Below are positions 44,382-52,380 of a DNA stretch of 64,000 bases, one piece after another. Below the pieces are notes generated by a model. That model was not told where the DNA came from, searched no databases, and saw only the letters and a list, made by a program, of their open reading frames with translations. The translations under genes and the position numbers were made by a program. This DNA comes from Pseudomonas putida W15Oct28 (lineage in GTDB: Bacteria > Pseudomonadota > Gammaproteobacteria > Pseudomonadales > Pseudomonadaceae), in NCBI RefSeq assembly GCF_000708715.2, contig NZ_JENB01000006.1, positions 145,739 through 209,738 on the forward strand, written 5' to 3'. How positions within the stretch are numbered: the stretch's first letter is position 1; every line of letters begins with the position of its first letter.

Positions 44382-44861
44382 TCACCATTGCCCGTAAGGG
44401 ATGCTGTTGAGGCCTTTGCCACGGGCCCTGGAGTACACGTCGAACACGTCTTCGCCTTCGCGCGGGTTGTCGGGGCTACTGTCATAGGCGCGCAGGCCCC
44501 AGCCACCTTCGTCTTCATCCTTGGCCGCCACCAGCGGGTCGTGCGGGATGCGCCGCAGGAAGTAGAACTTGGCGCCCTTGGCACTGCGCACATCGCGCAC
44601 GCCGTCCACCAGCACCTGCAGGTTCGGCGGATAGCCGCTGGCGTCCAGGCGCTTCTCGATGTAGCCCGCGTCGAAGGCCCGCTTGTAAGCGTCGATGGCA
44701 TCACGAATCTGGTACAGCGCCTCGCGCAGTTGCTGCTCCTTGCCGCGGCGCACCACGGTTTCGGTCAGCGGCGCGGCCATGCTGGCCAGCAGCCCGAGCA
44801 GTGCCAGGGTCAGCACCACCTCGATCAGGCTGAAGCCCTGCATGCGGCGCCGGGCTTTCAT
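44382..44861 (-). CDS. GspG-like pseudopilin (xcmT2/xcmT3 type)
   Basis: The 159-residue prepilin has an eight- to nine-residue basic leader (MKARRRMQG), then FSLIEVVLTLALLGLLASMA with Glu5. A GspG-like globular region includes YPPNLQVLVDG, RRIPHDPL and WGLRAYDSSPDN, which resembles the calcium site of major pseudopilins. The start overlaps the secretin stop (ATGA). It is the likely main subunit of the xcm pseudopilus. Confidence 0.92.
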   Translation of the reverse strand: MKARRRMQGFSLIEVVLTLALLGLLASMAAPLTETVVRRGKEQQLREALYQIRDAIDAYKRAFDAGYIEKRLDASGYPPNLQVLVDGVRDVRSAKGAKFYFLRRIPHDPLVAAKDEDEGGWGLRAYDSSPDNPREGEDVFDVYSRARGKGLNSIPYGQW

Positions 44862-46723
44862 GGCCGTGGGCTCCCGTTGACCGGGGCCACTGCCATCTGG
44901 CTGTCCACGACCGGTGCGTCGGTGGTCGGCGCGTTGCCGGGCACGTCGATTGGCGGCAGCGGCGCCATCTGGCGTACCTGCATGGCCGACTCGGTGCCGG
45001 TGGAAAACTCCATGTCCGACGGGCTCTGGTACGGCAGGTTGCGCACGATGCGCGGGGTGATCGCCAGCACCAGCTCGGACTTGCTCATGTCGTCCTTGTT
45101 GCTGCCGAACAGCCGGCCCAGGCCCGGGATATCACCCAGCCCCGGGATCTTGTTGCCGCTGGCGTTGTGGTCGTTGCGCACCAGGCCGGCCAGTACCTGG
45201 GTTTCGCCATCGTGCAGGCGCAAGGTGGTCTGGGCGTTGCGGGTGTCGACCTGGACCGGGATGGTGCCCTGGCGGGTGGCCTCCAGCGGGGTGGCGTTGC
45301 TCACTTCCAGGGCCACCTTGATCGCCACTTCGTTGTTCAGGTGCACGGTGGGTTGCACTTCAAGCTTGAGACCCACGTCCAGGTAGGTGACGCTTTCGGT
45401 GATCACCGGGCCCTGGGTGGACGGCACCGAAGTGGCGCTGATGATCGGCACTCGCTGGCCGATGTGAATGCGTGCCTGCTCGCGGTTGCTGACGCGAATC
45501 ACCGGGCTGGCCAAGGTGTTGATGTCCTTGTCCTGGGCATTGATCTTGGCCTGCGGTGCCGGCGAGATGCTGATGCGGCTGGAGTCGATGCCACGCAGCT
45601 GGTCGAGCACGCTCACCGACTTGCCGTCGGAACTCAGCACGCCGAAGGTGTTGGGCCATTGCAGGCCAAGGTCGAGGATGCGCGAGGTGGCCACCTCCAT
45701 CACCTCCACCTCCAGCACCACCTCGGGGTTGGACTGGTCTTGCGACTGCAGCAGCTTCTCGGCCATGCGCACGGCATCGGGGGTGTCGCGCATGGTCAGG
45801 GTGTTGAGGCGCTCGTCAACGAACACGTCGCGGGTCTTGAGCATGGTCTTGACCATGTTCAGCGCGGTGTTGGCGTCGATGCTGGTCAGGTAGAAGGTGC
45901 GCATGACCAGTTCCTGATAGTCCTTGGTCTTTTGCGGCGAGTCGGGGTACACCATCAGGGTGTTGTCGTTGACGATCTTCTGGCGCAGCTGGTTCTGCTC
46001 CAGCAACAGCGCCACGGCGTCTTCGATGCGCACTTCACGCACGAAGATGGTCGCCTTCATGTCTGGGCGCATGTCTTTGTCGAAGATGAAATTGATGCCG
46101 GCGACCTGGGAGAGCACCTCGAAAATGGTCTTCAGGTTGGCATCGCGAAACTCCAGGGTGACCGGCCGGTCCAGCTTGCTGCGCAGCTGCGGGAAGGGCT
46201 GCGCGGTGCGTGCCTGGACGTTCTCGATGTCGCTGCGCAGGGCCATGCCTTTCTGGTTTTGCGGGTCCAGGCGCAGCACTTCGCGGGTGTAGCGCTCGGC
46301 GCCGAACAGGTCGCCCTGGCGCAATGCTGCCTGGCCCAGGGCCACGCGCTCGTCGAGGGTACGGATCAGCTCCAGCTGGCGAGTACCTTCCTGGGCGCGG
46401 CGGTTGTTCGGTTCCAGGGTCAGCACCCGGCCATAACCCATGCGGGCATTGGCAAAGTCGTGGCGGATACGGTCGGCATCGGCCTGGGTCAGCAGTGCTT
46501 CCACGGCGGCCTGGCGGCTGTGGGCCAGGGCGATGTTCAGCTCGGTGTCACGCGGGTCCTCGCGCAGGGCTTCTTCCAGCCGGGCGATGCCGGCTTCGTA
46601 CTGGCCCTCCTTCATCAACTGGTCGCTGTCCTTGCGTACCGCGCTGGAGCCGCAGCCGGCAATGGCCACGCACAACGCCAACAGCAGGAACGGAGCAGGC
46701 TTGCACAGCTTTGACGACTTCAT
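44858..46723 (-). CDS. TPR-bearing secretin lipoprotein (GspD/MshL-like)
   Basis: The 621-residue outer-membrane secretin has a lipobox (AIAGC, about residue 24) and TPR-like helices (about 30-170). An N-domain begins VTLEFRDANLKTIFEVLSQVAGINF, and the secretin core contains VGLKLEVQPTVHLNNEVAIKV and GNKIPGLGDIPGLGRLF. The reading frame is open further upstream, but the ATG at 46723 gives a lipoprotein signal and overlaps the PilP-like stop. It provides the outer-membrane pore of the xcm-type system and is closer to MSHA/type IV pilus secretins than to XcpQ. Confidence 0.93.
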   Translation of the reverse strand: MKSSKLCKPAPFLLLALCVAIAGCGSSAVRKDSDQLMKEGQYEAGIARLEEALREDPRDTELNIALAHSRQAAVEALLTQADADRIRHDFANARMGYGRVLTLEPNNRRAQEGTRQLELIRTLDERVALGQAALRQGDLFGAERYTREVLRLDPQNQKGMALRSDIENVQARTAQPFPQLRSKLDRPVTLEFRDANLKTIFEVLSQVAGINFIFDKDMRPDMKATIFVREVRIEDAVALLLEQNQLRQKIVNDNTLMVYPDSPQKTKDYQELVMRTFYLTSIDANTALNMVKTMLKTRDVFVDERLNTLTMRDTPDAVRMAEKLLQSQDQSNPEVVLEVEVMEVATSRILDLGLQWPNTFGVLSSDGKSVSVLDQLRGIDSSRISISPAPQAKINAQDKDINTLASPVIRVSNREQARIHIGQRVPIISATSVPSTQGPVITESVTYLDVGLKLEVQPTVHLNNEVAIKVALEVSNATPLEATRQGTIPVQVDTRNAQTTLRLHDGETQVLAGLVRNDHNASGNKIPGLGDIPGLGRLFGSNKDDMSKSELVLAITPRIVRNLPYQSPSDMEFSTGTESAMQVRQMAPLPPIDVPGNAPTTDAPVVDSQMAVAPVNGSPRP

Positions 46724-47232
46724 GGTGCGCTCCCGACAGACAAGGTCTGCGACTGGTGCAAGGGCAGGTAGACCAGGCTCAGCTCGTTGGCCGATACCCG
46801 ATCGAGGCGATACGTGTCTTCGATGACGTCGCCCTGGCGCACGACGTAGAGTTTTTCGCCGCTCTGCAGGAAGATCTGCAGGTCGTCGTTGTTGCCCATG
46901 CGGCCGATGAACTGGAACGGCAGCTCCGGGGCGGTCGGCGCTGCGGCCACGACGGGCACGACAGCCACGGGTTGTTCGGTGACGGTGGCCAGGGCTTGGG
47001 GTTTGGTCCATTGCTGGGTTGGGAACAGGTCTCTGGAGGCCTGTTCCGGCCCTTTCGCGGGCGAGCCCGCTCCCACAGGATTTGTGGGTGCCGCAGAACC
47101 TGTGGGAGCGGGCGAGCCCGCGAAGGCCGCGACGCTGTCTTCCTGGCCGAACCAGTGCCCTGGTGCCCAGGCAATGATGGCGCTCACGCCGAGGAAGCTG
47201 GCCCAGATGACTGCACGTTGTGTGTTCATCAC
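46720..47232 (-). CDS. PilP/GspC-like alignment protein with REP inside the gene
   Basis: The 170-residue protein has one N-terminal membrane helix (VIWASFLGVSAIIAWAPG) and a C-terminal HR-like domain (FQFIGRMGNNDDLQIFLQSG, then LYVVRQGDVIEDTYRL) resembling PilP and MshK/GspC. Residues about 35-62 are encoded by an inverted REP pair (47048-47130) that stays in frame, forming a Pro/Ala/Gly-rich linker. It overlaps both neighbours by four bases. The role should be linking the inner-membrane complex to the secretin. Confidence 0.82.
   Translation of the reverse strand: MMNTQRAVIWASFLGVSAIIAWAPGHWFGQEDSVAAFAGSPAPTGSAAPTNPVGAGSPAKGPEQASRDLFPTQQWTKPQALATVTEQPVAVVPVVAAAPTAPELPFQFIGRMGNNDDLQIFLQSGEKLYVVRQGDVIEDTYRLDRVSANELSLVYLPLHQSQTLSVGSAP
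47048..47130. repeat. REP inverted pair inside PilP-like gene
   Basis: A complete inverted REP pair lies within the coding sequence and is translated in frame as a linker (contains PVGAGSPAKG). Confidence 0.88.
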
Positions 47233-47792
47233 GACCTCGACAGGTAAAGGGTCATGCGCAGGCGGGCATTCAGCTCGCTGTCGCCGATGCGTTTGCGTTG
47301 CAGCTCGAGGTCTTCCAGCACCAGGGTCGGCAGCTGCTTCAGCAGGCCTTTGATAAAGGCGCGAATCTGCGGGTAGCTGCCGCGCACCGGCAGTACGATC
47401 TGGTAGCGCGCCAGCTGGGTCTTGGGATCGATGCCCAGGGCGTACTCACCGCGCGCCAGGCTGATGTGCTCGGCGCTGGCCAGGTGGTACAGGCGCTCGA
47501 TCAACTCGCTGGCCTGGGGCTGCCCCGGCAATTGCTGGCGAAGGCTGTCGAGGGCCTGCTGCTCGGGCTTGACGGCGATCTTCACCTCGCCACGCTTGAC
47601 CCGCCCGACCTGCACACTGGCGTCCGCTTCGGTGGCGCGCAGCTCGCGTACGCTCTGCCACTGCGGCAGCACCCCGGCGCACACCACGCCCACCGCCAGC
47701 ACGCCCACGGCGACGGCGGCCAGGCCAACCGGGCCGACGCGGCGCAGGCGTTCCTGGAGGAGCAGACTGTTCAGCGATTCAAGGGCGCGCAT
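47229..47792 (-). CDS. PilO-like inner-membrane alignment protein
   Basis: The 187-residue protein has a single membrane helix (about 20-42, VGPVGLAAVAVGVLAVGVV), a coiled-coil stretch, then a ferredoxin-like domain with YQIVLPVRGSYPQIRAFIKGLL and LVLEDLELQRK. These are characteristic of PilO/MshJ and GspM. It overlaps the PilN-like gene by 14 bases and the PilP-like gene by four. It forms the alignment subcomplex with the N-like partner. Confidence 0.85.
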   Translation of the reverse strand: MRALESLNSLLLQERLRRVGPVGLAAVAVGVLAVGVVCAGVLPQWQSVRELRATEADASVQVGRVKRGEVKIAVKPEQQALDSLRQQLPGQPQASELIERLYHLASAEHISLARGEYALGIDPKTQLARYQIVLPVRGSYPQIRAFIKGLLKQLPTLVLEDLELQRKRIGDSELNARLRMTLYLSRS

Positions 47793-48321
47793 GGCCAGTC
47801 TCCCAGGTGGCGGTGAGGGTGAAGCGCACCGGGTGCTCAGGCTGCGCGGCCAACACTTCGTGGTTGAGCAGCGATACATCGCTGAGCTCATCGCTGGCTT
47901 CCAGGCGCTGGTGGTACTGCAGCATCGCTTCCAGGTTGCGTGCTTCGGCAGCGATACGGACCTGGCCCTTGCGCGCGTCCGGGGTCAGGCCGAGCAGCGC
48001 GACATCGTCCTGCGGCAAGGCTTCGAGCATGGCGAACAGCTGCTGCCAGGGGCGTTGCAGTTGTTGCGACACGCTGCGCATCTGTGCCAGCCGCTCGGCC
48101 TGCTCACGGCTGGCAGCGGTGCTTTGCGGGGCAGTGGTGGCCGGGCGACGGCCCAGTTGCAGCTCCAGGCTGTGCACGCTGGCCTCAAGGTCTACCTGCT
48201 CGGCCTGCAGGTTTTGTTGCAGCAGCACCAGGCCGGCGACCATGGCACCGCCCAGGGCCAGCAGCGACCAGGCCAATGGGCCGCTGCGCCGGGGTTGGAA
48301 TTCCAGTTCGAGGCGGCGCAT
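47779..48321 (-). CDS. PilN-like inner-membrane protein
   Basis: The 180-residue protein starts with a short cytoplasmic tail (MRRLELEFQPRRSG) and a membrane helix (about 16-36). A coiled coil and a periplasmic domain follow, ending HPVRFTLTATWE. This is the PilN/GspL-C layout, and the N-terminal tail is the part that normally docks on PilM. It starts one base after the PilM-like stop. Confidence 0.82.
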   Translation of the reverse strand: MRRLELEFQPRRSGPLAWSLLALGGAMVAGLVLLQQNLQAEQVDLEASVHSLELQLGRRPATTAPQSTAASREQAERLAQMRSVSQQLQRPWQQLFAMLEALPQDDVALLGLTPDARKGQVRIAAEARNLEAMLQYHQRLEASDELSDVSLLNHEVLAAQPEHPVRFTLTATWETGHARP

Positions 48322-48322
48322 G

Positions 48323-49102
48323 TCAGGCCACCGCCCGCCACATGGCGCACAGGGGGTCGGCTTCGCTGGCCGGCTGGCACAGCTGCACCGCCGCCAGTTG
48401 CGGCACGTCGCCCCGGCCCGGGGCATGCAGGTACACCCGTGGCAAGCGCTCGCCATACAGCTCGCAGGTGCGCTCGATCAACGCTTGCAGGGCCTGGTCG
48501 CTGTCGGCGCAGCCTTGCGCCAGCACTTGCTGCCAGGCGCCGCCGGCGGCCAGCAGCAGCACGCTGCGGCGCGGCTCGGCCAGCACGAACAGGAAGTCGC
48601 CCTGCTCCAGCTGTGGCGAGCAGCGGTTGTAGGCGGCCATCAGGTACGGCTGCACCGAGCGCAGGCTCAGGCGGCTTTCCCGGCCCAGCCCCTGCAACCG
48701 TTGCAGCAGGGCTTCGGGCAGCGCCGTGGCGATGCGGGCGGCACCGGCAGGCTCGGGCGACAGCACGATGCGCCAGTCGTCCAGCGGCTGCCCGTAGAGG
48801 TTTTCGAAGCAGGCCCGGGCATAGGCGTCCAGCTCGCGCGGGTGGCCGATGGCATCACTCCAGGGCACCAGGCAGAAGCGGCTGTAGCGGGCCGACAGCA
48901 GCACCCGCAACTGGGCGCCCCGTACGGCATGCTCGGCCAACAGCCCGCCCAGCGCGTCAACGGCGGCTTCCCAGGCTGGCTGGGCGGCGTCGCAACTGAA
49001 CTCGCGGCTGCCCAGCCACTGGTGTTGGTGTTTGTGCCAGCAACCCAAGCCGACACCCTCGGCGCCAAGCACGGCGCAGAAACGCTCAGATGAATGTGAC
49101 AC
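48323..49102 (-). CDS. PilM/GspL-like (MshI-type) cytoplasmic protein
   Basis: The 259-residue protein is assigned by position and a weak resemblance to the actin-like cytoplasmic domain of GspL/MshI. Segments such as LRVLLSARYSRFCLVPW, then LFVLAEPRRSVLLLA and YLHAPGRG fit alternating strands of that fold; clear ATP motifs are not visible. The GTG at 49102 has GAGGAG upstream and overlaps the ATPase gene by 17 bases; the longer frame upstream lies inside that gene. It likely anchors the ATPase to the PilN/O-like membrane complex. Confidence 0.68.
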   Translation of the reverse strand: MSHSSERFCAVLGAEGVGLGCWHKHQHQWLGSREFSCDAAQPAWEAAVDALGGLLAEHAVRGAQLRVLLSARYSRFCLVPWSDAIGHPRELDAYARACFENLYGQPLDDWRIVLSPEPAGAARIATALPEALLQRLQGLGRESRLSLRSVQPYLMAAYNRCSPQLEQGDFLFVLAEPRRSVLLLAAGGAWQQVLAQGCADSDQALQALIERTCELYGERLPRVYLHAPGRGDVPQLAAVQLCQPASEADPLCAMWRAVA

Positions 49103-50882
49103 GGTTGATCTCCTCAAGGGTGGTGCGGCCATCGCGGACCAGGTCCAGGGCCGAAGCCCGCAGCAGGCGCAGGCCGCGCTGGCAGGCAAGTGTCTTGATT
49201 TGCGACAGGGGGCGGCGCTCGACGATCATCTGCCGCAGGTCGTCGTCCAGGTGCAGCAGTTCAGCGATCGCGCTACGGCCACGGAAGCCACTGCCCCGGC
49301 ACTGGCCGCAGCCCTGCACGCGGACGAACTTCCAGCCGGCCACGCCTTCGCGGGTCAGGCCAGAGCCATACAGGGTGTCGTCATCCACTTCGCAGGGGCT
49401 GGAGCAATGCGTGCAGGCCAGGCGAATCAGGCGCTGAGCCAGCACCGCATTCAGTGCAGAAACGAAGCTGTAGGGGTCGACCTGCATCTGGCTGAAGCGG
49501 CCGATCACGTCAAACACGTTGTTGGCGTGGATGGTGGTGAACACCAGGTGGCCGGTAAGCGCCGACTGCACGGCAATTTGCGCAGTGTCCGGGTCGCGGA
49601 TTTCACCGACCAGGATCTTGTCCGGGTCGTGGCGCAGGATCGAGCGCAGGCCGCGGGCGAAAGTCAGGCCCTTCTTCTCGTTGACCGGGATCTGCAACAC
49701 GCCAGGCAGCTGGTACTCGACCGGGTCTTCGATGGTGATGATCTTGTCCACGCCATGGTTGATCTCGCTGATCATGGCGTACAGGGTGGTGGTCTTGCCG
49801 CTGCCGGTGGGGCCGGTGACCAGGATCATGCCGTAGGGTTCGGCAGCCAGCCGGCGCAGGGCGCGCAGGGTTTCGTCGGCAAAGCCCAGGGCCTGCAACT
49901 GCACACCGCTGACCCGGTCGGACAAGTCCTGCTTGTCGAGCACCCGCAGCACGGCGTCTTCGCCAAAGATGCTGGGCATGATCGATACACGGAAGTCGAT
50001 CTGCCGGTCGCCCACGGCAACCTTGAATCGGCCGTCCTGGGGCACGCGTTTTTCGCCGATGTCCAGTTCGGCCATAACCTTGATGCGCGAGATCACCTGG
50101 TCGGCAAAGGCACTGCCACTGGCCTTGCCGGCGCCGTTGAGCACACCGTCGATGCGGTACTTGATGGTCAGGCCCTGGCCGGTCATGCCCAGGTGGATGT
50201 CGCTGGCGTGCAGCTTGAGGGCGTCGTACAGGGTGGAGTTGACCAGCTTGACCACGCGGCTCTGGTCTTCGCTGATGCTGGCCAGCGACAGGCGTTGCAG
50301 CGGGTCGCCTTCGCTGCTGGCCTCGGCGTCATGGTCAAGGGCATCGACGGCGTGGAAGCTTTCTTCATGGCGGGCCAGGAAGGTGGCCAGTTCGGCGGCG
50401 TGGGCCAGGTACAGCGGCGCGCCTTGCAGCACATCGTCGATCCAGGCCAGGCGGGCGGGGTCGAAGGGGTCGGCGAACACGCCCAACAGCTGGCCGCCCT
50501 GCTCGATCAGCACGAATTCGCGCTTCAGGCACGCGGCGAGGCTGACCTTGTCAAAGCGTGGGCTGCTGGCCAGCAGGGTATGGCTGTCCAGCACCGGGTA
50601 ATGCAGGGTCAGGCCCAGGCGACGGGTGAAGGTATCGGGGTTGTCGCAGGCAAGGCGTTCCAGGCAGTTGAGCAGGCGCTCGTCGCTGGCTTGCAGACGG
50701 GCCTGGGCCAGCAGGTCGCGGGGGTAGGCTGAGAAGGGTGGCGGATTCTTCGCGGGCATGCCCGCTCCCACAGGTTCACTGCAAACCTGAAGATCACGCG
50801 AATCCTGTGGGAGCGGGCATGCCCGCGAAGAGGCCGGTGCAGGCTGTTGCAGATCCCGGGTTGCATCGAATGCTTCTGGCAT
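49086..50882 (-). CDS. GspE/PilB-family secretion ATPase
   Basis: The 598-residue AAA+ ATPase has an N-terminal T2SSE domain (about 55-180), Walker A GPTGSGKTTTLY, the Asp box EDPVEYQ, Walker B GEIRDPDTA and the His box TGHLVFTTIHAN. Four cysteines (CTHC and CGQC) form a zinc site. It powers the pseudopilus. Residues about 16-46 are encoded by an inverted REP pair, so the true N-terminus is uncertain; no better start exists outside the REP. No GspF-type platform gene is nearby, consistent with xcmS lying elsewhere in P. putida GB-1. Confidence 0.92.
   Translation of the reverse strand: MPEAFDATRDLQQPAPASSRACPLPQDSRDLQVCSEPVGAGMPAKNPPPFSAYPRDLLAQARLQASDERLLNCLERLACDNPDTFTRRLGLTLHYPVLDSHTLLASSPRFDKVSLAACLKREFVLIEQGGQLLGVFADPFDPARLAWIDDVLQGAPLYLAHAAELATFLARHEESFHAVDALDHDAEASSEGDPLQRLSLASISEDQSRVVKLVNSTLYDALKLHASDIHLGMTGQGLTIKYRIDGVLNGAGKASGSAFADQVISRIKVMAELDIGEKRVPQDGRFKVAVGDRQIDFRVSIMPSIFGEDAVLRVLDKQDLSDRVSGVQLQALGFADETLRALRRLAAEPYGMILVTGPTGSGKTTTLYAMISEINHGVDKIITIEDPVEYQLPGVLQIPVNEKKGLTFARGLRSILRHDPDKILVGEIRDPDTAQIAVQSALTGHLVFTTIHANNVFDVIGRFSQMQVDPYSFVSALNAVLAQRLIRLACTHCSSPCEVDDDTLYGSGLTREGVAGWKFVRVQGCGQCRGSGFRGRSAIAELLHLDDDLRQMIVERRPLSQIKTLACQRGLRLLRASALDLVRDGRTTLEEINRVTFI
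50748..50835. repeat. REP inverted pair inside the GspE-like gene
   Basis: An inverted REP pair in the 5' part of the ATPase gene stays open in frame (contains PVGAGMPAK). Confidence 0.88.
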
Positions 50883-50943
50883 GGCCTGCGACTCCGCTCA
50901 GGGGGCGCGTCGCAGGCTGGCTCAGCCAGGGGTGCGGGCGCCG

Positions 50944-51477
50944 CTATTCCCCTGTGAGCAGTTGATCGTCGTCGGGCCCTGGTGGCTTGGCGCCGTTACG
51001 GCGGCGGTCAGCCAACACCCAGCTTCCATCGTACAACTGCAGGGGGAACGATTCGTTCCTGTTCTGGCGTCGTTCGACGAACCCTTCAGCCGGGTTGTCC
51101 GTGGCCCTGCGCCGGCGCTCGATGCCCATCAGGTCGAAGATTGCACGGGCCAGTTCCGCAAGTGGGAACGGCTTGAACAGGACATGGCTCACACCCAGCT
51201 CCGCGGCCCGCTCACGCACCTCGACGGTGGGGTGGGCGGTGATCAGCATGAAGTGGCACTGCCTGTTCTTGCGTACAGCCTCCAGAACCTGAAAACCTTC
51301 CATGTCGGGCAAGCGGTAATCCAGCACGATCACTTGTGGTTCCAGGCGTTCAGCCTGTTCGATACCACTAGCACCGTCGTGGGCAACATGAACTTCCAGG
51401 CCTTGCGCCTGCAGGTACGCTTGCAGGTTCTGCGCAAGGGTCTGTTCGTCATCGACTACCAATACTCTGTTCACCAA
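50944..51477 (-). CDS. Single-domain response regulator heading the xcm/csg operon
   Basis: The 177-residue protein has a receiver domain (1-120) with acidic pocket VVDDE, phospho-acceptor aspartate in VIVLDYRLPD, threonine in MLITAHP and lysine in LFKPF. About 55 basic/polar residues follow with no DNA-binding domain. The start is a TTG at 51477 with GGGAG upstream, or the adjacent GTG at 51474. It is 61 bases upstream of the ATPase gene and behind a sigma-54 promoter. It may report or relay the signal of a manganese-related phosphorelay, but its partner is not in the window. Confidence 0.87.
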   Translation of the reverse strand: MVNRVLVVDDEQTLAQNLQAYLQAQGLEVHVAHDGASGIEQAERLEPQVIVLDYRLPDMEGFQVLEAVRKNRQCHFMLITAHPTVEVRERAAELGVSHVLFKPFPLAELARAIFDLMGIERRRRATDNPAEGFVERRQNRNESFPLQLYDGSWVLADRRRNGAKPPGPDDDQLLTGE

Positions 51478-51539
51478 GGTCGACTCCCAAGAACTGCCCG
51501 GTTACCCGGTCCGCGAAGTGCGCCCTTGTAAAGGCTTGA

Positions 51540-51553
51540 GCAGGCTTCGTGCC
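51540..51553 (-). promoter_or_regulatory. Sigma-54 promoter of response regulator/xcm/csg operon
   Basis: On the minus strand TGGCACG-AAGCC-TGC has GG at 51553-51552 and GC at 51541-51540, ten bases apart. It predicts transcription about 50 bases before the response regulator start. Confidence 0.78.
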
Positions 51554-51600
51554 AGGCGTGAATAGTCATGTTGCACCGCTGTAAGTTATTGATTTGCAAA

Positions 51601-51618
51601 GGGTGCCGGCCAGCACCC
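51601..51618 (-). terminator. Possible weak terminator of the mnxG operon
   Basis: On the minus strand GGGTGC, TGGCCG, GCACCC is followed by TTTGC. It lies about 110 bases after the SurA-N stop and just before the next operon's promoter. The short T run makes it tentative. Confidence 0.45.
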
Positions 51619-51648
51619 GAAACACGGCGAGTAGGCGCACCCGCCCGG

Positions 51649-51667
51649 TTCCCCACAAGCGGGGGAA
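51649..51667 (-). promoter_or_regulatory. TTCCCC-N7-GGGGAA operator, proximal copy
   Basis: This is a perfect palindrome TTCCCC, ACAAGCG, GGGGAA, 96 bases upstream of the -24 element of the xcm/csg operon. Confidence 0.72.
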
Positions 51668-51692
51668 ATGATGGCACATTGCCAAACCGCAA

Positions 51693-51711
51693 ATCCCCAG
51701 CATTGGGGGAA
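51693..51711 (-). promoter_or_regulatory. TCCCC-N7-GGGGA operator, distal copy
   Basis: ATCCCC, AGCATTG, GGGGAA lies 44 bases (about four helical turns) from the proximal copy and 140 bases from the -24 element, next to the SurA-N stop codon. Confidence 0.72.
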
Positions 51712-51726
51712 ACGCCATCAGGGGCT

Positions 51727-52368
51727 TCAGTCAGCGATCTCCACTTTAGCGGAATCACGCAAACGTTGGCGCACGGACTGGCGCGCTTGCGCCTCGCGCT
51801 CGCCGATGAGCGCGGCCCCGGCCAGGACCAGGCTCTGTTCGTGTATGACCGAAGGGTTATCACTTTGGTTCTGCGCTCCTTGCAGTGTTTCTCGGTTGGC
51901 ATCGTAGAATGCCTGCACTTCGGCCGGGCTCGGCGCGTCGACTGCGCTGAGCTGGGCATACACCTGCTGGGCCGCCATGTCTTGCCGGGTGTACTCAGTG
52001 TACTGTGCCCTATCAAAGCCCGCCTCTGCCAGACGCCGTTCGAAAATTGCCGGGCTGCCGAACGCGGCTTCTACCTCGCCGACATGCGCCGACACTTGCT
52101 CGTCGCTGATGGCAATGCCTTGGCGCCGCGCCTCCTGCCACAGCAACTCCTTGTCGATCAGCTCATTCAGCGCCTGATCGCGCAGGCGCTTGTACAGGCC
52201 CGGGTTGCGGATGCTGGTCACCGCGCGGCCCTGGGCGGCCAGGTATTCGCTGAAATAGCGCTCCAGGCGCGTCAACCCGATCTCCACGCCATTGACCCGT
52301 GCAACAGGTACATCGGCCCAGCTCGCCTTGGCCATTACCAGCAACAGGCACAGCAACACAATTCGCAT
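51727..52368 (-). CDS. SurA-N-type periplasmic chaperone without PPIase domain
   Basis: The 213-residue exported protein has a signal peptide ending near SWA (residue 18). A SurA N-terminal fold follows: VARVNGVEIGLTRLERYF, then ALNELIDKELLWQEARRQGI and VEAAFGSPAIFERRLAEAGF. The parvulin isomerase domain that normally follows is missing; instead there are about 60 residues ending in a basic helix. The ATG at 52368 has GGAGG upstream. As the last gene of the mnxG operon, it probably assists folding of the large oxidase in the periplasm. Confidence 0.82.
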   Translation of the reverse strand: MRIVLLCLLLVMAKASWADVPVARVNGVEIGLTRLERYFSEYLAAQGRAVTSIRNPGLYKRLRDQALNELIDKELLWQEARRQGIAISDEQVSAHVGEVEAAFGSPAIFERRLAEAGFDRAQYTEYTRQDMAAQQVYAQLSAVDAPSPAEVQAFYDANRETLQGAQNQSDNPSVIHEQSLVLAGAALIGEREAQARQSVRQRLRDSAKVEIAD

Positions 52369-52380
52369 GGCAACCTCCAC

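Noticed and set aside
51672..51684. Palindrome TGGCACATTGCCA between the two TTCCCC sites, looking like a -24 element on either strand
   Set aside because: No GC dinucleotide occurs ten bases beyond the GG in either direction, so it is not a sigma-54 promoter; it could be part of the operator.
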